In this document: positions 41,625 through 48,622 of the stretch, piece by piece
Position numbering within the stretch: the stretch's first letter is position 1
Layout: each line of letters opens with the position of its first letter
The notes under the pieces: generated by a model
The model's database searches: none
Seen by the model: the letters and a program-made list of their open reading frames with translations, nothing else
What the model was told of the DNA's origin: nothing
DNA from: Actinomadura citrea
Lineage (GTDB): Bacteria > Actinomycetota > Actinomycetes > Streptosporangiales > Streptosporangiaceae
Length of the DNA: 64,000 nt
Direction of reading: 5' to 3'
Assembly: GCF_013409045.1 (NCBI RefSeq)
Contig: NZ_JACCBT010000001.1
Span: forward strand, 7,728,669 to 7,792,668
Made by a program: the position numbers and the translations under genes

Positions 41625-42821
41625 TCAGCGGGCCTCCTCGTACTCCTCCTCGCGGTCGTCGGTCTTGCCGCCGCGGGAGGTGGAGGAGGAGCTGCGGGTG
41701 CCCCGGCCGTTCCGGGTGCCCTTGGTCTCCGAGTCCTTGGAGTCCTTGGAGTCCTTGGCGCTCTCGGAGCCCTTGGCGGTCCCGGAGTCCTTGTCCTTGG
41801 AGGTCGCGGAGCCGTTGCCCTTGCCGGACTTCTCCTCTTCCTCCAGGGCCTCCTCGTGCGTCCGGACGACCTCGCTGTCGCGGATCTCGCCGCGCCAGCC
41901 CTCGATCTCGTCCGCGCGGGGGAGCGAGTTCGTCATCACGTACCGGCGGAAGTGCTTCAGTTCCAGCCGGGCGCGGCGGCCCTGGGCGCGCCAGATGTTC
42001 CCGGTCCGCTCCATCAGGCCCTGCGGGTGGTACTCCAGGACGACCAGGACGCGGGTCAGGTTCGGCGACAGCTCGTGGAAGCTCACCGTCCCGTCCACGT
42101 GGCCCTTCGGGCCCTTCGAGCGCCACACGATGTGCTCGTCGGGAACCTGCTCGACGATCGTCGACTCCCACGTCCGCGCCGACCAGAAGATCTTCGCCTT
42201 CCAGTTCAGCTTGGTGTCGTCGGCCTGGTCGACGCTGACGACCTTCTTCATGAAGGACGGGTAGTCCTGGAACTGCGTCCACTGGTCGTAGACGAGGCGG
42301 GTCGGCGCACCGATGTCGGTGTGCTCGATGATGTTGGTGACCTTCACCTTCTTCCCGCCGCCCTTGCCGCCCTTGCCGCCCTTGCCGCCGGGCAGGAGGT
42401 TCTTCAGCTTGCCGAAGATGCCCTTGCCCTTGTCCTTGCCGTCGGACTGCTCGTCCTTGCCCGCGTCCTTGGCGTCCTTGGCGTCCTTGGCGTCCTTGGT
42501 GTCCTTGGCCTCGCTCTTGGACTCGGCCTTGGTGTCGTTCTTGGCCTCGTCCTTCGCGCCCTTCCCGGTGCCGGAGGCCTTCGGCTGCTCCTGGTCGCCC
42601 TGGTCGGAGTCACGCCCGCCCCGGTTGCCGGCGATGGCCCGGCTCGCCGCGACGGCCGCGCCCGCGCCGAGCAGGACGCCGCCGGCGGTGCCGACGGCCC
42701 GGCCGCCCGGGAGGGCCTTGGTGATGGCGCTCAGACCGGACGAGCGCTTGCGCCCGCCGATCGGCAGCCTCTTGGCGATCTGTCCGACGGGCAGCTTGCC
42801 CATCGGGTTTCCGCGTGCCAT
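41625..42821 (-). CDS. SRPBCC-domain protein with Lys-Asp repeats and a membrane segment
   Basis: Started at ATG 42821 (behind AGGAAG) it has 398 residues; a GTG at 42836 overlapping the previous stop is an alternative. The N-terminus contains a glycine-rich hydrophobic segment (GTAGGVLLGAGAAVAASRAI). It is followed by a charged low-complexity region encoded by 9-bp repeats (KDAKDAKDA). The SRPBCC/polyketide-cyclase domain (about residues 155-305) opens VTNIIEHTDIGAPTRLVYDQ and contains GHVDGTVSFHELSP. An acidic/Ser-Lys tail closes it. The domain is closely paralogous to the one in the preceding gene. SRPBCC proteins of this sort occur in actinomycete gas-vesicle clusters, but no gvp gene is here. 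Ligand is unknown. Confidence 0.82.
   Translation of the reverse strand: MARGNPMGKLPVGQIAKRLPIGGRKRSSGLSAITKALPGGRAVGTAGGVLLGAGAAVAASRAIAGNRGGRDSDQGDQEQPKASGTGKGAKDEAKNDTKAESKSEAKDTKDAKDAKDAKDAGKDEQSDGKDKGKGIFGKLKNLLPGGKGGKGGKGGGKKVKVTNIIEHTDIGAPTRLVYDQWTQFQDYPSFMKKVVSVDQADDTKLNWKAKIFWSARTWESTIVEQVPDEHIVWRSKGPKGHVDGTVSFHELSPNLTRVLVVLEYHPQGLMERTGNIWRAQGRRARLELKHFRRYVMTNSLPRADEIEGWRGEIRDSEVVRTHEEALEEEEKSGKGNGSATSKDKDSGTAKGSESAKDSKDSKDSETKGTRNGRGTRSSSSTSRGGKTDDREEEYEEAR
41731..41757. repeat. Three tandem 9-bp units inside the SRPBCC gene
   Basis: GAGTCCTTG is repeated three times head to tail and encodes KDS repeats in the C-terminal tail. Confidence 0.8.
42463..42507. repeat. Five tandem 9-bp units inside the SRPBCC gene
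   Basis: GCGTCCTTG occurs four times and GTGTCCTTG once, head to tail. They encode KDA/KDT repeats. The near-perfect identity suggests slippage-prone length variation. Confidence 0.8.
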
Positions 42822-42832
42822 GTTCCGCTTCC

Positions 42833-43636
42833 TCACTTGGGGTTGGTGACGGTCTCGCCGTCACGGATCTCGCCGCGCCAGCCCTCCACCTCGTCCGGGT
42901 GGAGGAGCGCCTGCGTCATCACGTGGCGGCGGAAATGCTTCAGTTCCAGCCGGGTCCGGCGGCCCTGGGCGCGCCAGAGGTTGCCCGTCCGCTCGAACAG
43001 ACCGGCGGGGTGGTACTCCAGGACGAGCAGGATGCGGGTCAGGTCGGGCGTCAGCTCGTGGAAGCTGACCGTCCCGTGGACGTGGCCCTTCGGTCCCTTC
43101 GAGCGCCACACGATGTGCTCGTCGGGAACCTGCTCCTTGATCGTCGACTCCCACGTCCGCGCCGACCAGAAGATCTTCGCCTTCCAGTTCAGCTTGGCGT
43201 CGTCGGCCTGGTCGACGCTGACGACCTTCTTCATGAAGGACGGGTAGTCCTGGAACCGCGTCCACTGGTCGTAGACCAGCCGGCGCGGCGCGCCCACGTC
43301 GATCTGCTCGACGATGTTGGTCAGCTTCCCCTTTCGTCCCCGCCCGAAGATGCCGGCGAGGGTCTCCTTCAGGGCCGTCCAGCCGAAGCTCAGCAGCGCG
43401 CGGAAGGGAGACTTGCCCTCCTGCAGCGCCTTCACCCCGGCCAGGGCGGCCTTGGCGAGCGGGCCGGCCTGCTCCGCCTTCGCGGTGAGGTGCCGGACCG
43501 CGCGGTCGAGCCGCCGTTCGAGCCGGGTGACGAGCCCGGCCAGGGCACGGCGTGCCAGGCGCCGGGCCGAGAGCGCGGCCAGCGCCCCGCCGGCGCCGAC
43601 GGCCGCACCCGCGATCGGGCCCGTCCGGAGTTTCAT
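42833..43636 (-). CDS. SRPBCC-domain protein with N-terminal membrane/helical anchor
   Basis: The protein has 267 residues. GPIAGAAVGAGGALAALSA forms a short hydrophobic N-terminal segment. An amphipathic basic helical stretch follows (LVTRLERRLDRAVRHLTAKA), then the SRPBCC domain: LTNIVEQIDVGAPRRLVYDQ, WTRFQDYPSFMKKVVSVDQA and HVHGTVSFHELTPDL. The C-terminal 150 residues match the following gene almost position for position, so the two arose by duplication. The stop overlaps the possible GTG start of the next gene, which indicates coupling and probably a joint membrane-associated lipid- or hydrophobe-binding role. That role is inference. Confidence 0.83.
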   Translation of the reverse strand: MKLRTGPIAGAAVGAGGALAALSARRLARRALAGLVTRLERRLDRAVRHLTAKAEQAGPLAKAALAGVKALQEGKSPFRALLSFGWTALKETLAGIFGRGRKGKLTNIVEQIDVGAPRRLVYDQWTRFQDYPSFMKKVVSVDQADDAKLNWKAKIFWSARTWESTIKEQVPDEHIVWRSKGPKGHVHGTVSFHELTPDLTRILLVLEYHPAGLFERTGNLWRAQGRRTRLELKHFRRHVMTQALLHPDEVEGWRGEIRDGETVTNPK

Positions 43637-44017
43637 GTCCTGTCCACCTCATCGTCCAACTCGGGTACGGCGGCGGGTTACCCGGTCAAGCTGGTGCAAA
43701 ACAGGACGCAGGCAAGATGGAGGACATCTCGGGCGGTCAGCCGCATCGGGACGGCGCCTCCCGGCGCCGCCCGGAGCGAACGCCCGGAGCGAAAGCCCGG
43801 ACGCTGCTGTCGGGCGACCAGACCAGCCCAGCGTGGACACCGGACCAGATCGGGATCTCCGAAACCTCGCATAACGGTTGAGATTCGTGCTTTACGGGCC
43901 CCTTGAACTGGTACGGACCAGTGTTTATCTTCATCCCCACCACGCGCGTTTGTGCTCGGGGGGCGTTCACACCGCGCAGAATCTTTCATGCGCGAAAGCC
44001 GGAGAAGGCGGGGACAG
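43637..44017. other. Divergent regulatory region before the sugar ABC operon
   Basis: No gene is seen in these 381 bp. It carries the upstream region of the SRPBCC pair on the left and, on the right, the DasR-like site (43907-43922). GGAGAAGG (44001-44008) is the ribosome site of the binding-protein gene. Confidence 0.55.
43907..43922 (+). promoter_or_regulatory. DasR-like (dre) operator of the sugar ABC operon
   Basis: ACTGGTACGGACCAGT is a 6-bp inverted repeat around a 4-bp centre. Streptomyces DasR sites follow ACTGGTCTAGACCACT. Both outer hexamers match that pattern, and only the centre differs. It lies 96 bp before the start of the sugar-binding lipoprotein gene, where a GntR/HutC-type repressor controlling amino-sugar uptake would act. 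Confidence 0.6.
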
Positions 44018-45265
44018 ATGAAACGGCACCTCATGGGCGTCGTCGCCGCGGGCCTGACCGTGGCACTCGGCGTCAGCGGCTGCGGCAAGGGCAGCTCGTC
44101 GGGAGGCGACTCCGACGGCAAGACCATCAAGTTCGTCGCCGCGATCTACGACGACAACACCAAGCCCTACTGGGACGCCCTGATCAAGGACTTCGAGGCG
44201 AAGAACTCGGGCTACAAGGTCAACCTGGAGATGGTCGACTGGACCCAGATGGACGCCAAGGTGAAGACCTACGTCCAGACCAAGCAGGTTCCGGACGTCC
44301 TCAACTACAACGCGTTCTCCGACTTCGCCCGCGACGGCCTCATCTACAAGGCCGACGAGGTGCTGTCGCCGGGGACGCTCGGCGACTTCACCCCGACCTT
44401 CGTCCAGCAGGCGCAGTACAACGGCGCGCAGTACGGCCTGCCGTTCATCTCCAGCGCCCGCCTGCTCTTCTACAACAAGGCTCTGTTCAAGAAGGCCGGC
44501 ATCAGCGACCCGCCCGCCACCTGGGACGACGTCAGGGCGGACGCGGAGAAGATCAAGAAGGCGGGCGCGACCGGGTACGGGCTGCCGCTCGGCCCCGAGG
44601 AGTCGCAGGCCGAGTTCTACTCCTGGGCGATGAACAACGGCGGCGGCTGGGTCGACGCGTCCGGCAAGTGGGCGATCAACCAGAAGGCCAACGTCGACAC
44701 CCTCGCCTTCCTCAAGGACCTCAACAAGTCCGGGCTGACCCAGCCGAACCCGGAGACCACCGACCGCAAGACGGTGTTCAACCAGTTCGCGCAGGGCAAG
44801 ATCGGCATGGCGATCGGCGGCCCGTTCACCAAGGCCGGGTTCATCGACCCGGTGAACAAGGAGCTGGACTTCGGCGTCGCGCCGCTGCCGAGCAAGAGCG
44901 GCACGGAGCACAACACCCTCGGCGTCATGGACGTCCTCGCCGCGTTCAAGAAGGACGGCGGCAAGAACAAGGAGGCCGTCAAGAAGTTCCTCGACTTCTT
45001 CTACCAGAAGGAGAACACCTCGAAGTTCCTCACCACCGAGGGCTTCCTGCCGGTGACGAAGTCGGCCGGGGACGCGCTCAGCGCCGACCCGTACATGAAG
45101 CAGTTCGTGGACGCGCTCCCGACGTCGAAGTTCGCGCCGACGTCCAACCCGGCGTGGTCGGCGGTCGCGGGCGCGGTCAAGCAGGACCTCGGCACCGCCG
45201 CGGCGAACGAAGACCCGAAGAAGATCCTGGACAAGATCCAGGAGACGGCCGAGAAGGCCGGCTGA
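44018..45265 (+). CDS. ABC sugar transporter substrate-binding lipoprotein
   Basis: Started at ATG 44018, behind GGAGAAGG, it has 415 residues. The signal peptide MKRHLMGVVAAGLTVALG ends in a lipobox (VSGC), so Cys22 is the lipidated residue, followed by a Gly/Ser linker. The body is a family 1 solute-binding protein: DDNTKPYWDALIKDFEAKN, PFISSARLLFYNKALFKKAG and FAQGKIGMAIGGPFTKAG. It delivers a sugar to the two permeases encoded directly after it. With the dre-like site and a ROK kinase in the same operon, an amino sugar or chito-oligosaccharide is the likeliest ligand, though this is inference. Confidence 0.9.
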   Translation: MKRHLMGVVAAGLTVALGVSGCGKGSSSGGDSDGKTIKFVAAIYDDNTKPYWDALIKDFEAKNSGYKVNLEMVDWTQMDAKVKTYVQTKQVPDVLNYNAFSDFARDGLIYKADEVLSPGTLGDFTPTFVQQAQYNGAQYGLPFISSARLLFYNKALFKKAGISDPPATWDDVRADAEKIKKAGATGYGLPLGPEESQAEFYSWAMNNGGGWVDASGKWAINQKANVDTLAFLKDLNKSGLTQPNPETTDRKTVFNQFAQGKIGMAIGGPFTKAGFIDPVNKELDFGVAPLPSKSGTEHNTLGVMDVLAAFKKDGGKNKEAVKKFLDFFYQKENTSKFLTTEGFLPVTKSAGDALSADPYMKQFVDALPTSKFAPTSNPAWSAVAGAVKQDLGTAAANEDPKKILDKIQETAEKAG

Positions 45266-46210
45266 GTGCCGGATCTCAAGGCCGGGAAGCGGGGGGCCGC
45301 CGCCTCGGCGGCCCCCCGCCCCTCATTCCTCCTGCGGACCGGACGCGCCCTGGCGCCGCTGCCGTGGCTCGCCCCGTCCCTCGCGCTCATCGCGATCGTC
45401 GTGCTGTGGCCCGTCATCGAGATGGTCCGCACCTCGCTGCAGAAGATCAGCTCGTCCGGCGTCACGCTCGGCTACCGGGGCGGCGGCAACTACACCGACC
45501 TGTTCGGTGAGGACGACCTCGTCCCGGTCGTGCTGCGGACGCTGCTGTGGGTCGCCGGCGTCGTCGTCATCACCATGGTGCTCTCGCTCGCCCTCGGCCA
45601 GCTGCTGAACGCCCGCTTCCCCGGCCGCCGCGTCGTGCGCTGGGCCGTCATCGTCCCGTGGGCGGCGTCGGTCCTGATGACGGCGCTGATCTGGAAGTGG
45701 ATGCTGGACAACTACTCCGGCCTGGTCAACCGCGTGCTGCTCGACCTGCACGTGATCGACGAGCCGGTGAACTGGCTGGCCCACCCGGGCCAGGCGATGC
45801 TGTGGATGATGTGGGTGGCGGTCTTCGTGTCGCTGCCGTTCACCTCGTTCGTCATCCTCGCCGGGCTCCAGACGATCCCCGCCGACGTGTACGAGGCGGC
45901 CCGCGTCGACGGCGCCGGACCCGTGCGCACCTACTTCGCCATCACGCTGCCGCTGCTGCGCCCCGCCGTGCTCATCGCGTCCATCATCAACGTGATCAAT
46001 GTGTTCAACTCGTTCCCGATCATCTGGGCGATGACCGGCGGCGGCCCCGGCAGCAAGACCGACACCACCACCACTTTCATGTACAAACTCGCCTTCTACG
46101 ACCAGAACGTCGGCGAGTCCGGCGCGATGGCGGTCGTGAACTTCGCCCTGATCCTCGTGATGGTGCTGCTGTACCTGCGCGCCGCCCGCTGGCGGGAGGA
46201 GGTCCGATGA
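45266..46210 (+). CDS. ABC sugar transporter permease (MalF-like)
   Basis: The protein has 314 residues. GTG immediately follows the binding-protein TGA. Six membrane helices are visible, from LPWLAPSLALIAIVVLWPVI to ALILVMVLLYL. The EAA loop is DVYEAARVDGAGPVRTYFAI with TLPLLRP, which docks on the ATPase. No ATPase is encoded in the operon. As in Streptomyces sugar importers, a shared MsiK-type ATPase elsewhere would serve it. Confidence 0.92.
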   Translation: MPDLKAGKRGAAASAAPRPSFLLRTGRALAPLPWLAPSLALIAIVVLWPVIEMVRTSLQKISSSGVTLGYRGGGNYTDLFGEDDLVPVVLRTLLWVAGVVVITMVLSLALGQLLNARFPGRRVVRWAVIVPWAASVLMTALIWKWMLDNYSGLVNRVLLDLHVIDEPVNWLAHPGQAMLWMMWVAVFVSLPFTSFVILAGLQTIPADVYEAARVDGAGPVRTYFAITLPLLRPAVLIASIINVINVFNSFPIIWAMTGGGPGSKTDTTTTFMYKLAFYDQNVGESGAMAVVNFALILVMVLLYLRAARWREEVR

Positions 46211-47022
46211 CGCGCCGGATCGTCCTCACGGGCGTCGGCTGGCTGGTCGCCCTGGCGTTCCTGCTGCCCTACCTGCAGATGTTCGTCACCGCGCTCAAGC
46301 CCGAACGCGAGCTGACCGAGTCGCCGGGCACCTATCTGCCCTCGCACTGGACGTGGTCGAACTTCGCGGACGTCTGGTCGGCCGCGCCCGTCTGGACGTA
46401 CATGCGGGTCTCCCTCACCGTCGCGGCCGCCGCCACCCTGGTCACCCTCGCCTGCGCGATGCCCGCCGCGTACTACACGGCCCGCAACCGCTTCCGGGGG
46501 CGCGGGGCGTTCCTGCTGCTCGTCCTGGTGACGCAGATGTTCGCGCCGACCGCGCTGGTGATCGGCATCTACCGGGAGATGGTCGCGCTCGACCTCACCG
46601 ACACGCTGCTGTCGCTCATCCTGGTGAACGCGGCGTTCAACCTGCCGTTCTGCATCTGGATCCTGCACGGCTACTTCTCCAGCATCCCGAAGGAACTGGA
46701 GGAGGCCGCCTTCCTGGACGGCGCGGGCCGTGTCGCCGCCCTCACCCGCGTCACCCTGCCCATCTCCATGCCGGGCGTGGTCACCGCGATCGTCTACACG
46801 TTCATCGCGGCCTGGAACGAGTACATCGTGGCGCTGACGGTCACCGCGTCCCCGGACCGCCGCCCCCTCACCGTCGGCATCCCGTCCTTCGTGACCCAGT
46901 ACCAGGCGCACTGGCAGTACCTCTTCGCCACCTCGCTGATCGCGATCATCCCGGTCGTCGTGCTGTTCGTCTTCATCGAGCGCTATCTCATCGGCGGCCT
47001 GACGGCGGGCTCGGTCAAATGA
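46207..47022 (+). CDS. ABC sugar transporter permease (MalG-like)
   Basis: The protein has 271 residues. The start overlaps the previous stop (ATGA). Six helices are present. The EAA motif is ELEEAAFLDGAGRVAALTRV with TLPISMPG. The final IERYLIGGLTAGSVK is the standard MalG-like C-terminus. It forms the heterodimeric membrane channel with the preceding permease. Its own stop overlaps the start of the ROK kinase, so the four genes are one coupled operon. Confidence 0.92.
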   Translation: MTRRIVLTGVGWLVALAFLLPYLQMFVTALKPERELTESPGTYLPSHWTWSNFADVWSAAPVWTYMRVSLTVAAAATLVTLACAMPAAYYTARNRFRGRGAFLLLVLVTQMFAPTALVIGIYREMVALDLTDTLLSLILVNAAFNLPFCIWILHGYFSSIPKELEEAAFLDGAGRVAALTRVTLPISMPGVVTAIVYTFIAAWNEYIVALTVTASPDRRPLTVGIPSFVTQYQAHWQYLFATSLIAIIPVVVLFVFIERYLIGGLTAGSVK

Positions 47023-47924
47023 CCCTCATCGGCCTGGACGTGGGCGGCACGACGATGAAGGCCGCGCTGGTCGGTGAGAGTGCGCGGGAAGACGGGGACT
47101 CACGGGTCCTGGCGAGCGAGTCGCGGCCCACCGACCGGGCCGACCCGGTGGGCGGCGTCCTCGACTTCGCCGCCCACCTCGCCGCCCGCGCCGCGTCCCT
47201 GGGCTCTCCCGCCCGCGCGGCCGGCATCGCCCTGCTCGGCATCGTGGACGAGGCGACGGGCACGGCCGTCCACTCCGCCAACGTGGGGTGGCGGGATGTG
47301 CCGATGCTGCGCCTGGCGCGCGAGCGCCTCGGCATCCCCGTCGCCATCGGCCACGACGTCCGCACCGGCGGCCTGGCCGAGGCCGTGCTGGGGGCGGGCC
47401 GCGGCGCGGGGGACTTCGTCTTCGTGGCCATCGGGACCGGCATCGCCGCCGCCCTGATCCTGAACGGCGCCCCCTACCCGGGGACGGTCGGCTGGAGCGG
47501 CGAGATCGGCCACGTCGTCGTCCGTCCCGGCGGCGAGCCCTGCGCCTGCGGGAACCGGGGGTGCCTGGAGACCTACGCCTCCGCCGCCGCCGTCTCCCGC
47601 CGCCACGGCGAGGGCGTCCCCGCCGAAGAGGTGATCGCGCGGGCCGGGAGGGGCGAGGAGAAGGCGGGACGGGTCTGGTCGGAGGCGCTCGACTGCCTGG
47701 CCGACGGCCTCGCCACCGCGACGCTGCTGCTGGACCCGGGCCTCGTGGTCATGGGAGGCGGTCTCGCCCGCGCCGGGGACGCGCTCCTGACCCCCCTCGA
47801 ATCGCGCCTGGCCGCCCGCCTGAAGTTCCGCGACCCGCCCCGCGTGCTGCGCACGCGACTGGACGACCAGGCGGCCGTCAAGGGCGCGGCGATCCTCGCC
47901 CGCCGCCTCCTCGACGAAGGCTAG
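47019..47924 (+). CDS. ROK-family sugar kinase
   Basis: The protein has 301 residues. The ATG overlaps the permease stop (ATGA). LIGLDVGGTTMKAALVG is the ATP phosphate loop and ALLGIVDEATG the second phosphate site. GWSGEIGHVVVRPGG carries the catalytic and sugar-contacting residues. PCACGNRGCLETY is the ROK zinc motif (CxCGxxGCxE). ROK kinases phosphorylate glucose, N-acetylglucosamine or N-acetylmannosamine. Lacking a DNA-binding domain, this one is a kinase rather than a repressor. Its place after the importer suggests it phosphorylates the imported sugar. Its 3' end overlaps the convergent SRPBCC gene by four bases. Confidence 0.9.
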   Translation: MTLIGLDVGGTTMKAALVGESAREDGDSRVLASESRPTDRADPVGGVLDFAAHLAARAASLGSPARAAGIALLGIVDEATGTAVHSANVGWRDVPMLRLARERLGIPVAIGHDVRTGGLAEAVLGAGRGAGDFVFVAIGTGIAAALILNGAPYPGTVGWSGEIGHVVVRPGGEPCACGNRGCLETYASAAAVSRRHGEGVPAEEVIARAGRGEEKAGRVWSEALDCLADGLATATLLLDPGLVVMGGGLARAGDALLTPLESRLAARLKFRDPPRVLRTRLDDQAAVKGAAILARRLLDEG

Positions 47925-48379
47925 CCCGCTTCGACGAGCTCGGCCAGGTTGTCCAGGGCCATGCGCATGCCGGCCTCGTTGTCGGCGGCGGGCACGGTGT
48001 CGGACATGCCGTCGTGCACGATGAGCACGACGGTGCCCCCGTCGACCTCGGTGAGCGTCGTGGTCATCGTCATCTCGCCCCGGAGGGCGGGATCGTCGGC
48101 CTCGAACTCGAACACCTCGACCACGCGTTCGCCGGGCACGAGCTCCACGAATCGCCCGTGGTAGGTGTCGGTGTGCGCCGACGACTTGCCGGTGCCGGTC
48201 GGCGCGTCGTAGGTGAGCGAGATCCGGAACGCGCCGCCCTCGCGGCCGTCGAACTCGTGCACCGTGCTGGTCATGCCGTCCGGTACCCGCCATGTCATGA
48301 TCGCGTCCGCGTCGATGAGCGCCCGGTAGACCTCCGAAGGCCGGGCCTTCACGTGCCGCGACACCCGCGTCGAGTACAT
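47921..48379 (-). CDS. SRPBCC / AHSA1-like protein
   Basis: The 152 residues form an Activator-of-Hsp90-ATPase-like domain: MYSTRVSRHVKARPSEVYRA, DADAIMTWRVPDGMTS, FEADDPALRGEMTMTTTLTE and a C-terminal helix MRMALDNLAELVEA. Such small proteins bind hydrophobic ligands. No catalytic function can be assigned. It is convergent with the ROK kinase gene and appears monocistronic. Confidence 0.82.
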   Translation of the reverse strand: MYSTRVSRHVKARPSEVYRALIDADAIMTWRVPDGMTSTVHEFDGREGGAFRISLTYDAPTGTGKSSAHTDTYHGRFVELVPGERVVEVFEFEADDPALRGEMTMTTTLTEVDGGTVVLIVHDGMSDTVPAADNEAGMRMALDNLAELVEAG

Positions 48380-48622
48380 GCGCCCACCCTACGGAACCCC
48401 TCCGACATGAACCGGGGTCGCGGGCGCCCGTCCTCCGCCGCGTCGCCCTGGCCGAACCCGTCCGGCGGACCTGTCCCGCCGCCCGCGGGAGAAGTAGTGA
48501 TCCGCGCCCGCTGACGCTCTGAGCACAACTTCGGAGGCCCTGGGGAGCACTACCGTCCCCAGGGCCTCTTCCTGTCTTCGATGCGGCCGGTGAGCGGGAG
48601 GCCCGGCTTGTAGTGTTTCGGC

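Noticed and set aside
39204..43247. Plus-strand open frame of more than 1300 codons
   Set aside because: It runs through the LuxR ATPase gene out of frame and then antisense to the two SRPBCC genes. High-GC DNA keeps such frames open; the product is low complexity.
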